Positions 50,111 to 58,753 of a stretch of DNA of 59,818 nucleotides are shown one piece after another. Numbering within the stretch: position 1 is the first letter of the stretch; each line of letters opens with the position of its first letter. The notes below the pieces were generated by a model. That model searched no databases, was not told the origin of the DNA, and saw only the letters and a list, made by a program, of their open reading frames with translations. Both the position numbers and the translations under genes were made by a program. The DNA is from Clostridia bacterium (GTDB lineage Bacteria > Bacillota > Peptococcia > DRI-13 > UBA5745), in the NCBI GenBank assembly GCA_018434325.1, contig JAHDPO010000008.1, positions 1 to 59,818 of the forward strand, read 5' to 3'.

Positions 50111-51310
50111 CTAATAATCCAACACCCCTTCCGGTATAGGCTCCCTGCTTTGCATCCATAAAACAGGCAGGCCTATTTTAGGCACCACCTTTTTAATAAT
50201 CCCGTTAAGATCATTGGCCATAACGATGATATCATCGGCAACTTTGTTATTGTCGCCTTTGGTCTGAAAGGAAATGTTCCCTTCCTGATCGTACAGCACC
50301 GCAATAATGCGATGGGTAATCGTGATATTCTCCCTCTTGAAATTAATGACGTCATTTTCCGAAAGGCTATATACTTCCTGCTCTTCAGAAAACTTCTGAA
50401 TCAGTACAATGTCTCCCGGAAAAATCTCCGGTTCCATGCTGCCCGTCAATATAACCGAGGGGTAGATGGGAAACACCCCTACGGCAAACCAGGCAAACGC
50501 AACGGAAAATACCAGGCCCGCCGTGAAAAGACCAATACTCTCCCGCTGCCGTTTTGATTGCTTATGGTTTAAAACGTTATACCAATTCCATATAAAAAGG
50601 GCCATGATAATAGGAAAAATCGTCCCCAAGGCGCTTTCGGCAATCCAGGGCAGCGAAGGCAAAAAAGGAAAAGTCCGCATAAATGCCTTTATGCTGCCGC
50701 TGTAAATTATGCTTGCCCAAGGGCCGCCGCAGAAAGCCAGGGCCGTAAGCAAACTGCTTTCAGCTATGAGAGGCAAGACGTCCTTTGCCGCATAGATAAA
50801 CCATTCTTTGCTGCTTTTGAAAAGCAGTACTTTAAAGAAATTGATTTCAAACAGGCAGGCCGCCAAAACAATAAGCGTTATCCAGAAACGCAAGTGTGTC
50901 AAACGCCGGGAGGCTATGCCAACGGCATAGGCCCTGGCTCCTTCCCGGGCTGCCAGCGCCGGAAAAATACCGATGTAATTAATAATAATACCTTGGGGAG
51001 AAAGATCATAAGGGCTTGACGCCATCTTCTGCAACAATAGGCCGGTGCTGAAATTCACAGCCAGAAAAATTACGGCGCCTGAAAAGGCAGCTCCGGATAG
51101 CTGCTTTCTCAACCGCAGGGGCCCGGGTACATGAATCTGAGGAATCCACAAGAATATAGCCAGGGCCACGGCCAGCCAAAACAAAGGCACGGGGTAAAAA
51201 GAGCAGCGTTTTATATAGCTGCCGACTGCCGGCAGCCTCGGCAGAAAATTTCCCAGGAGCATTGCCGCCACAATGCTCCAGAGATAATATAGATATTTTT
51301 GCTCATTCAT
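50111..51310 (-). CDS. SipW-type signal peptidase with N-terminal multi-TM domain
   Basis: The protein is 399 residues. ATG 51310 overlaps the previous gene's stop. Residues ~1-280 hold seven or more hydrophobic helices of no known family. The C-terminal part is a type I signal peptidase: Ser291 in VILTGSMEPEIFPGD, and His333 in ITHRIIAV replacing the usual Lys, as in ER/SipW peptidases. It should cleave the neighbouring YAYW-type signals. Confidence 0.88.
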   Translation of the reverse strand: MNEQKYLYYLWSIVAAMLLGNFLPRLPAVGSYIKRCSFYPVPLFWLAVALAIFLWIPQIHVPGPLRLRKQLSGAAFSGAVIFLAVNFSTGLLLQKMASSPYDLSPQGIIINYIGIFPALAAREGARAYAVGIASRRLTHLRFWITLIVLAACLFEINFFKVLLFKSSKEWFIYAAKDVLPLIAESSLLTALAFCGGPWASIIYSGSIKAFMRTFPFLPSLPWIAESALGTIFPIIMALFIWNWYNVLNHKQSKRQRESIGLFTAGLVFSVAFAWFAVGVFPIYPSVILTGSMEPEIFPGDIVLIQKFSEEQEVYSLSENDVINFKRENITITHRIIAVLYDQEGNISFQTKGDNNKVADDIIVMANDLNGIIKKVVPKIGLPVLWMQSREPIPEGVLDY

Positions 51311-51794
51311 CTTGGTCGTCAGCATTGCCGGCAGCAGCGGCACTTTCGCCGACGCCAGCATCGGAAACCGTACCAGCCCCGGATTCTTCAGCGGAACCCG
51401 CTCCGGCAATCGGCTGTTCTTCCGTTTCCGGTTGTCCTTCTGTTCCCGTCTCTCCTTCTGCTTCCGGTTGTCCTTCTGTTCCCGTCTCTCCTTCTGTCTC
51501 TGGCGCCCCGGTCACCGCTCCGTCCTGTCCGGCTGGCTCGCTCGATCTTTCTTCTCTTTCGCCAGGCACAGCAGCTCCGGGCTCCGGCTCGCCGGCAACC
51601 TCCTCCGGAAGAGGCTTTACCGGCGGCGTCAGCCCGGTTATGTGGATGGTTACCGGACGGCTAAAAAGAATATGCCAATCCCCTTGGATCTGATCAACCC
51701 AGTAGCCGTAGGCCCGGGCTCCGCTAAAGCCCATAACAAAGACCAGCGGCAACGCCACTATTTTTACCAACTGACGTATTCTGTCCTTTTTCAT
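51303..51794 (-). CDS. Small secreted acidic repeat protein with SipW-type signal
   Basis: The protein is 163 residues. The signal (LVKIVALPLVFVMGFSGARA then YGYWVDQ) has the same cleavage zone as the other fibre-locus proteins. The mature part (~45-163) is Glu/Gly/Pro/Ala-rich and includes a 12-residue unit EGETGTEGQPEA in tandem. Likely a flexible surface component. It overlaps the SipW-type gene, so both are translated together. Confidence 0.75.
   Translation of the reverse strand: MKKDRIRQLVKIVALPLVFVMGFSGARAYGYWVDQIQGDWHILFSRPVTIHITGLTPPVKPLPEEVAGEPEPGAAVPGEREERSSEPAGQDGAVTGAPETEGETGTEGQPEAEGETGTEGQPETEEQPIAGAGSAEESGAGTVSDAGVGESAAAAGNADDQDE
51426..51497. repeat. Two tandem 36-bp repeats inside the acidic repeat gene
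   Basis: A 36-base unit starting TTCCGGTTGTCC is repeated at 51426-51461 and 51462-51497, differing only at the last base. It encodes EGETGTEGQPE[AT] in the minus-strand gene. Copy number may vary between strains. Confidence 0.85.
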
Positions 51795-51850
51795 GGCTGC
51801 CTCTCCCTTTCCCTCTTCTATCGGCTTAAAACCCGGAAGTGAATTCTTGG

Positions 51851-52612
51851 CTATGGGCGGCCCTGCTCAATAAACAGAGGCAGAGAAACCTCATAGCTGT
51901 TTTTTATTTCTGCCTGGATCAAGCCGGCCTGACCGCTGCCATAGGGCACGATATAAGCTTTCAGCTCTTCAGGAAGCTGCTCCGCATCCAGCGAAGGATT
52001 TTCCGGCTGTTGCAAAAGCGCCCGGCTGTCATCACTGAGTTTCAAAAATATAGAGGCTACTATCCCTTCATCCTTCGTCTCGATTTGACGATAAACCTCC
52101 CAGAAAAGCGAGCTGTTATCTACAGACAGCCCTTCGGGCAGCGAGTATTCGCTGCCGTTGATCACCAGCCGGGAAGCAGTCGGGATAAATTCTGCCCACT
52201 CCTGGGATACTGCCGTCAAATCCGTCGGATAATCAGTCACCGATTGCACCGTACTATCCGGGCCAATATCCAGAGGGTATTGAAGCATCAAAAACCGGCC
52301 TTCCCCGGCCAGCTCCTCCACCAGAATACTGCGGCTGATGACAAGGCTGGCCTGCTTCCGGTCATTGCTCAGCATACAGTTTATTTCGTCTGAATCGATG
52401 AAGCTGCCGGCTTGCCCGCCGTTTATATCCGTCACCTGTACAAGATAAGGCCGGTTGCCGTCGAAGACTATGCTTAAAGAGCCTGTATTGAATATACCTT
52501 TGACCGTCAGATAATCCGACCAGGCGGCGTAAGTTATGCCTAAGGCGCCTATGGCCATTGCTAAAACAGCGATAATAATTGCCGGTTTAAGGAATAAAGC
52601 TCTTCTTCTCAT
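51851..52612 (-). CDS. Secreted protein with SipW-type signal (TasA-like)
   Basis: The protein is 253 residues. The signal helix AIIIAVLAMAIGALGITY precedes AAWSDYLTVKGIFNTGSL, a camelysin/TasA-type start of the mature chain. The rest is a beta-rich extracellular domain without named homologue. First structural gene after the response regulator, 15 bases downstream. Confidence 0.78.
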   Translation of the reverse strand: MRRRALFLKPAIIIAVLAMAIGALGITYAAWSDYLTVKGIFNTGSLSIVFDGNRPYLVQVTDINGGQAGSFIDSDEINCMLSNDRKQASLVISRSILVEELAGEGRFLMLQYPLDIGPDSTVQSVTDYPTDLTAVSQEWAEFIPTASRLVINGSEYSLPEGLSVDNSSLFWEVYRQIETKDEGIVASIFLKLSDDSRALLQQPENPSLDAEQLPEELKAYIVPYGSGQAGLIQAEIKNSYEVSLPLFIEQGRP

Positions 52613-52627
52613 AAAATTTTTCTCCCT

Positions 52628-53281
52628 TCACATCACCAACCGCGAGGTTTTATTTAAGGTCATTTGGTTAAAACAACTATTTTTGCTGGCAAAAAGCACC
52701 GCTTCCACCCGGTTGTGCAATTGCAGCTTAGCCAATATGCTGCTGATGTGCTTTTTCGTCGTTCCTAAAGATATAAAAAGCTCTTTGCTGATCTTATCAT
52801 TGTCATAACCTTGGCCCAGCAGTAAAAAAACATCCCGTTCCCGCTCAGTCAAGCTGCTTAAGGCCTTTTCATCCTCCGAGTATTTGCCTATGCGGTCAAC
52901 CAAGGCGGCAGAGTAGAATTTCGCTCCCCGCTCCACGGTATGAAGGCCGTAGGTGATCTCATCGATGAAAGCTTCTTTCAGCACATAGGCGTCTACCCCC
53001 ATTTCCTGGGCCCAGGTAAAATCGCTTTGGCGGGAGGAAGACGTAATGATAAAGATTTTGCTGCCATAGTTTTTTTCTCTTATCCAGCTTAATAAACTGA
53101 AGCCATTCTCCTTGCCTAAATTAATATCGATAAAAGTCAGGCTTACCTGGTTTCTTTCCATTAAAGCTATGGACTCCCTTACAGTGCTTGCCTCCAGTAT
53201 TTCTTCATCCCTTTTGTACATTTGAATGATGGAGCTCAGGCCCTGCCTCGCAAGCGGATGATCATCGAGAATTAAAATCAT
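52628..53281 (-). CDS. NarL/LuxR-family response regulator
   Basis: The protein is 217 residues from ATG 53281 (GGAGGG ~8 bases upstream). Receiver domain with the acidic pair in ILDDHPLARQGL and phospho-acceptor Asp52 in FIDINLG. C-terminal LuxR helix-turn-helix in LTERERDVFLLLGQGYDNDK and LGTTKKHISSILAKL. It follows the sensor kinase by 23 bases and probably switches on the fibre genes downstream. Confidence 0.9.
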   Translation of the reverse strand: MILILDDHPLARQGLSSIIQMYKRDEEILEASTVRESIALMERNQVSLTFIDINLGKENGFSLLSWIREKNYGSKIFIITSSSRQSDFTWAQEMGVDAYVLKEAFIDEITYGLHTVERGAKFYSAALVDRIGKYSEDEKALSSLTERERDVFLLLGQGYDNDKISKELFISLGTTKKHISSILAKLQLHNRVEAVLFASKNSCFNQMTLNKTSRLVM

Positions 53282-53304
53282 ACCAATCCCTCCTGAGCCG
53301 TTTC

Positions 53305-54960
53305 TCACTTAGGCAAAGAACACTTTACCGCGGTTCCTTGCCCGACCTGTGATTCAATTACCAGCTTTCCCTTTAGCATATTCGCCATTTTGTACATGTT
53401 TTTCAGGCCCTGACTTTCTTTTTGAGGAAAATGGTGCACGCTGAAGCCCTTCCCATTATCGGTGATCTCCGCTACAATATTTTGCTTCTCTATATTTAGG
53501 CGTATCTTGATTTGAGTGGCTTGTCCATGGCGGATAGCATTATTGACCGCTTCACAAATGATCCGGTAAAATGCCGTTTTTTGATTCGTTGTCATCAGAG
53601 GTTTATCGGCGGCCATTTCAAGGCTGATATCGGCTCCGCTTAAATTCCTTACTTCATCAATGTATTGAGACAACTTCTGCCAAAAATCATTTTGCCTCTC
53701 CCCCTCCCAGCGCAGACCGTAAATCGTTTCCCGCAGCTCCTTCATCGTAGATTCAATAGCCTTCGCTATGTATCTCAGTTTCTCCCGTTTTTCCTCTTCT
53801 TTCATTGCCGTTTGTCCCTCATCCAGCAGATGAAGGCTGCAAATGACGGCGAAAAGCTTTTGGATGACGGTATCGTGTATTTCATTGGCGATGCGGTTTT
53901 GCTCTTCACAAACCACATAGTCCTCGGCCATGACCTGAAGATCCAATTGCTGCATGACGATCCCTACGAGGTTGTGATAAAACTCCTCCCTGGCAGAATC
54001 CTTTTTCTTTGCCGCTTCTCCCGCGGCTTGCAGCGTAAAAAGAACACCTTGAACGCCGGAAAGATTGCTTATATAAGTTACATCGTATCGGTCGCCGGCT
54101 TCTTCGATTTGACTGCCCAAAAGTTCTTCCGGCATCATCAAATTAAAGTTCTTTATTTTTTCAGTTAACTTTACTTCCTGGTCTGCCCTCAAGCCTTTAC
54201 TGCTTTTTCCTTCCACCTCCTGCAAGGGGTTAATCTTCAATAAAAGGCATCCTTGCTCCGCTATCGTCCGATGCAATAGCGCCGTTATCTCTTCCATGAC
54301 TCTGTCCGGATCCGTTATGCTAAATAAATGAAAGGATTCATACAGACTCATCGTATCCTGAAGAGCCTGTTCACTGCGCCTGATCTCATGCTGCAGGCTT
54401 TCGTTGAACCGGTGCAGCTCCTTCTGGTTTTTATCGAGCTGACAGGCACAGCTAAACAGAGTGTAAAAACCACCGGCTACCACAAGAAAAGCAATCCCTG
54501 TGTTGACATTGGCATGGTTGGCATAATCCGGCACCAATCCATAACGCCGGCCAATCAATGCACAGACCAGGCACCACAAAACAGCTAAAGGTGTAACGTA
54601 TTTAAAGCGTTCATCCAAACGCTCGGCAGCCATGCCAATCGTTAAGGAACTGGCGAAATACCACAGATAAGGGCTTACAAAACCGCCGGAAAAAATAATA
54701 AATATACCGTAAGTCACAACCTCCAGGCACATAGTGAGCGCAACTTCTGTGACCGTACTCTTCGTAAAGCTCCTTTTATACATGAAAGTGCCGATGATGC
54801 TGGCAGCTGTCATTCCCAGGGCAACGCCCAGGCGAAGCAAGGTTATTTCCCCATTGTACATAAAAAAATAAGCAAAGGTGGATATTGCCAGGGAAATATT
54901 ACGATAGATAAGACATACTCTGATCAGCTCTTTTTCATTAGCTGATTTAAAAATTTTCAT
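53305..54960 (-). CDS. NarX/DesK-type sensor histidine kinase
   Basis: The protein is 551 residues. Six hydrophobic helices (~15-175), a coiled linker, a GAF-like middle (~215-325), HisKA_3 with phospho-acceptor His362 (RIANEIHDTVIQKL), and an ATPase domain with NAIRHGQAT and DNGKGF. It pairs with the adjacent regulator. The signal is unknown, presumably membrane- or redox-related. Confidence 0.9.
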   Translation of the reverse strand: MKIFKSANEKELIRVCLIYRNISLAISTFAYFFMYNGEITLLRLGVALGMTAASIIGTFMYKRSFTKSTVTEVALTMCLEVVTYGIFIIFSGGFVSPYLWYFASSLTIGMAAERLDERFKYVTPLAVLWCLVCALIGRRYGLVPDYANHANVNTGIAFLVVAGGFYTLFSCACQLDKNQKELHRFNESLQHEIRRSEQALQDTMSLYESFHLFSITDPDRVMEEITALLHRTIAEQGCLLLKINPLQEVEGKSSKGLRADQEVKLTEKIKNFNLMMPEELLGSQIEEAGDRYDVTYISNLSGVQGVLFTLQAAGEAAKKKDSAREEFYHNLVGIVMQQLDLQVMAEDYVVCEEQNRIANEIHDTVIQKLFAVICSLHLLDEGQTAMKEEEKREKLRYIAKAIESTMKELRETIYGLRWEGERQNDFWQKLSQYIDEVRNLSGADISLEMAADKPLMTTNQKTAFYRIICEAVNNAIRHGQATQIKIRLNIEKQNIVAEITDNGKGFSVHHFPQKESQGLKNMYKMANMLKGKLVIESQVGQGTAVKCSLPK

Positions 54961-55092
54961 AGCCTTCCCCTTCGCTCTCTGGATTTAACCATATCAAAAA
55001 GCCTTGCTTCTTCGAAGGGCGAATCGCGATAAGCCCGATCATATAAGGAATTTATGCAGTATAATCTTACAGCGATATTCTATATTTTGTAT

Positions 55093-55109
55093 ATCACCCG
55101 CCGGGTGAT
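55093..55109. promoter_or_regulatory. GC-rich palindrome in the divergent intergenic region
   Basis: ATCACCCG-C-CGGGTGAT (55093-55109) is a perfect 8-bp inverted repeat in AT-rich DNA between the divergently read kinase and peroxiredoxin genes. Probably an operator. Confidence 0.5.
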
Positions 55110-55188
55110 TTTAAGGAAAAAATTTCTTGTATCATCATTCGATGACCCAACCGATACCCGCCCGTTTTGGTGATATGATAAAATTCTT

Positions 55189-55217
55189 TTACCATGAGTG
55201 TAAGTCAATGGTATAAT
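55189..55217 (+). promoter_or_regulatory. Promoter of the peroxiredoxin gene
   Basis: TTACCA (55189-55194), 17 bases, TATAAT (55212-55217). ACCAT and ATGGT form an inverted repeat over the spacer, and the gene starts 32 bases downstream. Confidence 0.6.
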
Positions 55218-55248
55218 TGGAGTATCTGGATACAGGAGGAAACATAAT

Positions 55249-55701
55249 ATGGACGCAATTCAAACAGGTACAAAAGCCCCTGACTTCACCTTACAAGACG
55301 GGTTCGGCAAGGAAATTCGGCTGTCCGACTATCGGGGCAAGCAAGTGCTGCTATCCTGGCATCCCTTGGCCTGGACCAGCGTATGCACCGATCAGATGCG
55401 CGCTCTGGAGGTGCACTTTGATGCCTTTGCTAAGAAAAACACCGTTGCTATTGGTCTGAGCGTTGACGCCGCTCCCAGCAAAAAAGCCTGGTCAACAGTT
55501 CTATCCATTGAGAAAACTCCTCTGGTCAGCGATTTCTGGCCCCAGGGCAAGGTTTCCCGGGACTATGGCGTATTTATGGATACTCACGGCTTCTCCGGCC
55601 GTGCCAATGTCTTAGTCGACGAGGACGGTATAGTCAAATGGGTAAAGGTCTATCCCCTTAAAGAATTGCCGGACATTAATGAGGTTCTGGCTGCCCTGTA
55701 A
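55249..55701 (+). CDS. 1-Cys peroxiredoxin (AhpC/TSA family)
   Basis: The protein is 150 residues. Thioredoxin-like fold with peroxidatic Cys46 in PLAWTSVCTDQM; no other Cys, so an external thiol must regenerate it. KAPDFTLQDGFGKEI is the family start. AGGAGG lies 9 bases before ATG 55249. It reduces peroxides in the cytoplasm. Single gene with own promoter and terminator. Confidence 0.92.
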   Translation: MDAIQTGTKAPDFTLQDGFGKEIRLSDYRGKQVLLSWHPLAWTSVCTDQMRALEVHFDAFAKKNTVAIGLSVDAAPSKKAWSTVLSIEKTPLVSDFWPQGKVSRDYGVFMDTHGFSGRANVLVDEDGIVKWVKVYPLKELPDINEVLAAL

Positions 55702-55760
55702 GCCGGTAAGATAGACGGGCTTTCCGTATTCGTGAAATATGCCATCCATTAAACTCAAAA

Positions 55761-55811
55761 GAGCGTATCGCAAAACGTTAACTCAAAACGTAGGGCGATG
55801 CGCTCTTTTTT
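55761..55811 (+). terminator. Rho-independent terminator of the peroxiredoxin gene
   Basis: GAGCGTATCGC (55761-55771) pairs with GCGATGCGCTC (55795-55805, one wobble), followed by TTTTTT. Confidence 0.85.
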
Positions 55812-55865
55812 ATCATGTACAGACAAAATTTAATCTATTTAATACCGGCTTGATGTTTCGCACAA

Positions 55866-58004
55866 CTAGTACCCTTGATTGATAACCTCCCAATCAGCAT
55901 CCTGCCCTTTTCTTGCTATGCTGATGGAGCGTTCCGGATTTCCGTCCTTCTCATCTTTAACCGTAAGAACCTTATAAATGATGATATCCCCCGCCGGATA
56001 TTCCCCTTCAACTCCCTGATTCCGATACAAATCATCATCATCGGAGGCAGGGTAAATGGAGATAACCCCCTCGTAATAGGGCGCTTCCTCAGTAAAGTAA
56101 TATCTGGCCAGCTCTTCCGTCTTTTTAAGCTCAGCTTCCGTAAGGCTAACCCTGTAGCTTGGCGGCGCAAATATCTGCTCGCCGCCGCCGGTGCCGATAT
56201 AGACAATCTCAAACCCGCCGGCTTCTTGAGCTTTCAACGAAAGCTCCCGGAATAGCCCTTGAAATGTGCCCTTGCCGGAAACGCCATCCCCCGGTGCGAA
56301 GTAATCCTCCGTTGCCGTGGTAATATTGTAATTCACCCGGACCACGTATTGGTATTTCATATCCGCCCATTGCTCCCCTGCTCGGGGTTCGCCTGCTATC
56401 ACGCTAACATCAGTGATTTCATAAGCGGCAATGCGTTGCTCCGCGGGCGTCTCCGCATCCATCAAGGATTTCAGCCACACCTCGGCAGCGGTCCGGCCAA
56501 TCACCTCCGCCGGCTCGTCGGGCTTCACAAAAAAGGTCAGATTCATTTGCCTTGTATCCAACGGATAATGTTTGGTCTGCTCCTCCATTTCATCGGTTAT
56601 TCTCTTCATTATCTCTCCGTGTAATTCCACAAAGCCTTCCTTTGTCTCAGACCTGGCAAACAAACTGCCGCCGCCCAGGAAATCCTCAGCCCAGTCCCGG
56701 GTATAGTCAAGAGTATAGGGGTTTTGACCGTCATCCAGCGTGAATGTAATATGATCCACATTTTCGATTAAGGAAAAGATAAGGATGGCATTTCGGTTAA
56801 AAGGCCATTCCTTGAATATCTCGGGCAATATTCCGCTATGATAATTGCCGCCTTCGGCTTCTGTCTTAAATTTGATTTCCAGGCCATAGGGCGGCTTCGC
56901 CGTATAAAGCGCAAACTCCCTATACTGCAAATTATCGGGAAAGCTCAATTCCCTGATGACCCTCCACACTGCGGAATTATCGCCGATATATTGGGTCCGG
57001 CTTCCCCACAAGCCCTCTATGCCTGCACTTGCACCCAGCTCGGCCCTATTCTCGTAACCGGGAGCGACAGCCTCTCGAGGGTTAGCCATCAGTCCTGCCA
57101 CCACAACGGCCACCACCAGGATAGCTGCCACCGCCAGCCAAACCGCCGGCTTTTTATAGCTCAGCACGTTTTTCACCCGGCTTTTGGTATCACCCTCTCC
57201 AAAGGCCAGAGGCGTACCGCCAACGATAGCCCTGCCTGTGGCCAAGGTCAAAAGTGAGGAGGAATAGTCCTTTTTGACCTCATAACCCAGTTTTTTGATC
57301 ACCGCTTCGTCACAGGCCATTTCCATATCCCGGGCGCTTAACAAAAAAGCCAGCCAGACCAGGGGATTAAACCAATGGATACACAAGGCCAAAAAGCTGA
57401 TAATCTTGATGATATGGTCAAAACGCCGGATATGGGTTTGCTCATGGAGCAGGATGTATTCCTGCTCTTTTTCTTTAAGATTGGCGGGCAGGTAAATCTT
57501 CGGCCGGAAGATGCCGATTACAAATGCCGTCTCAATATTGTCGGATAAATAAATATTTCCCCGGAAATACACCGCTCCTTGCAAACGACGCTTCAGCCTA
57601 AGCAAAGCAATGAAGCTATAAAGAAGCAGCACAGCCATACCGGCCCGCCAAACCAAGCTGCCGATAAATAGCCAGATTTGCAGCGGATTTATGCTGGTGG
57701 CCGGCGATGCCGGCGGCAGCGAGCCGTTAACCGCATTGTCGATTGCGAAAATCCCCGTGTCTACTTGGGGCTGCATCATATAAACAATATCCTGGGCAAT
57801 GGGATTAGCTTTTGTGGGCAAAAGGCTTAACGCACTTTCAAAGGAAAAAGGGCAAATAAGGCGGAATAAAACCACGCTCCACAAAACATATGAATAGATC
57901 TTGGGCGCCTTTTTCAAAAGCAGACGGACCGCCAGCACGAATAAGATGACAATGCCGCCGGTAAAGCTCATATTAAGCAGCTGCAAAAATAGCTTGTCCA
58001 GCAT
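55866..58004 (-). CDS. M56 (BlaR1-like) membrane metallopeptidase sensor
   Basis: The protein is 712 residues. Four hydrophobic helices in the first ~310 residues and the zinc motif HEQTH (187-191) followed by CDEAVIKKLG mark BlaR1/MecR1 peptidases. The extracellular part (~310-712) is not the beta-lactam-binding transpeptidase of BlaR1: no SxxK/KTG set is seen, and it contains no recognised domain. It should sense another signal and cleave the BlaI-like repressor encoded just upstream. Confidence 0.88.
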   Translation of the reverse strand: MLDKLFLQLLNMSFTGGIVILFVLAVRLLLKKAPKIYSYVLWSVVLFRLICPFSFESALSLLPTKANPIAQDIVYMMQPQVDTGIFAIDNAVNGSLPPASPATSINPLQIWLFIGSLVWRAGMAVLLLYSFIALLRLKRRLQGAVYFRGNIYLSDNIETAFVIGIFRPKIYLPANLKEKEQEYILLHEQTHIRRFDHIIKIISFLALCIHWFNPLVWLAFLLSARDMEMACDEAVIKKLGYEVKKDYSSSLLTLATGRAIVGGTPLAFGEGDTKSRVKNVLSYKKPAVWLAVAAILVVAVVVAGLMANPREAVAPGYENRAELGASAGIEGLWGSRTQYIGDNSAVWRVIRELSFPDNLQYREFALYTAKPPYGLEIKFKTEAEGGNYHSGILPEIFKEWPFNRNAILIFSLIENVDHITFTLDDGQNPYTLDYTRDWAEDFLGGGSLFARSETKEGFVELHGEIMKRITDEMEEQTKHYPLDTRQMNLTFFVKPDEPAEVIGRTAAEVWLKSLMDAETPAEQRIAAYEITDVSVIAGEPRAGEQWADMKYQYVVRVNYNITTATEDYFAPGDGVSGKGTFQGLFRELSLKAQEAGGFEIVYIGTGGGEQIFAPPSYRVSLTEAELKKTEELARYYFTEEAPYYEGVISIYPASDDDDLYRNQGVEGEYPAGDIIIYKVLTVKDEKDGNPERSISIARKGQDADWEVINQGY

Positions 58005-58006
58005 GG

Positions 58007-58369
58007 CTATCCCTCCTTATGCTCGTCGATGAGCCGGCGGATTTCGTCTATTTCCTTTTCACTCAGCTTCTTCCTGCGGCTGAAGGCAGCTAAGAATCTG
58101 GGCAGAGAGCCGTCGAAGCTTTCCTTGAGAAATTGCTCCCCCTGGGCGGCGCCGAACTCGTTTTTGGACATCAACGCGGTAACCGTACCGCCCTCATTCT
58201 GAAAGATGCCCCTATCGCATAAACGCTTGAGCATGGTGTAAGTGGTAGTACGCTTCCAGTCAAAAGCTTGGGCGCACAGCTCCGTGAGGGTGCGGGAATG
58301 AATCGGCTGGTTTGCCCAAATGATCTCGGCGAATTTCTGCTCCATCTCTCCCAATTTATATTGCTCCAT
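58007..58369 (-). CDS. BlaI/MecI-family repressor
   Basis: The protein is 120 residues from ATG 58369 (AGGAGG 7 bases upstream). Winged helix KLGEMEQKFAEIIWANQPIH and WKRTTTYTMLKRLCDRG; dimerisation tail FSRRKKLSEKEIDEIRRLID. It binds the operator overlapping its own promoter and is inactivated by the M56 partner that follows after 2 bases. Confidence 0.92.
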   Translation of the reverse strand: MEQYKLGEMEQKFAEIIWANQPIHSRTLTELCAQAFDWKRTTTYTMLKRLCDRGIFQNEGGTVTALMSKNEFGAAQGEQFLKESFDGSLPRFLAAFSRRKKLSEKEIDEIRRLIDEHKEG

Positions 58370-58393
58370 AAGGCGCCTCCTGTCGTATGCCAT

Positions 58394-58442
58394 TAGACTA
58401 TCAAGTTGATATCAGTCTAGCGCAATTAGACAGGGCTGTCAA
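58394..58442 (-). promoter_or_regulatory. Promoter and operator of the BlaI/M56 operon
   Basis: On the minus strand TTGACA (58442-58437), 17 bases, TAGACT (58419-58414) as -10. TAGACT and AGTCTA (58394-58399 and 58414-58419) form an inverted repeat covering the -10 box, as expected for a repressor site. Confidence 0.75.
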
Positions 58443-58446
58443 CCCC

Positions 58447-58487
58447 ATAGATAAAGGGGGCTCTCTGAATGAGGCCCCCTTATCTAT
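58447..58487. repeat. Strong hairpin upstream of the BlaI promoter
   Basis: ATAGATAAAGGGGGC (58447-58461) pairs with GCCCCCTTATCTAT (58474-58487) with one bulged A. No T-run follows on either strand, so its role is unclear; it may mark the edge of the neighbouring inverted-repeat element. Confidence 0.5.
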
Positions 58488-58511
58488 TAAAGCTTTATTG
58501 ATGCTCGCAAA

Positions 58512-58697
58512 GGCCACTGAAAATGAGCAAAATTGCAAGTTTAAAGTGTCCAAAACCATTTTGGCGGCTGTATTTAACTGCATTTAGCTATATCTAGTGC
58601 GCTATTAGGATAATATGCACTATTTTCAATAAACCACACACTTTAAACCTGCATTTTTGCTCAAAGGGCTGAACCTTGACCGACTTTTTCAGTGGCC
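58512..58697. mobile_element. MITE-like element with long terminal inverted repeats
   Basis: Ends GGCCACTGAAAA (58512-58523) and TTTTTCAGTGGCC (58685-58697) are inverse copies. Inside, 25 bases at 58525-58549 match the inverse of 58638-58662 with 2 differences. TCGCA lies at both outer flanks (58505-58509, 58698-58702), a possible target duplication. The ~186-base element holds no gene and resembles a deletion derivative of an insertion sequence (IS1182-like ends, from memory). Confidence 0.65.
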
Positions 58698-58753
58698 TCG
58701 CACCGCGGCCGGCAGCGCCAACAGTGCCGCAAGCGCCCGGGCAGCACCGTGTA

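Noticed and set aside
51426-51497. Possible CRISPR-like repeat
   Set aside because: Only two adjacent copies without spacers, inside a coding repeat; no cas genes. No CRISPR array was seen in the window.
51262-51842. Several plus-strand frames rich in Ser/Pro/Arg opposite the repeat protein
   Set aside because: They are antisense readings of the 36-bp repeats; the minus-strand gene has a signal peptide and coupling.
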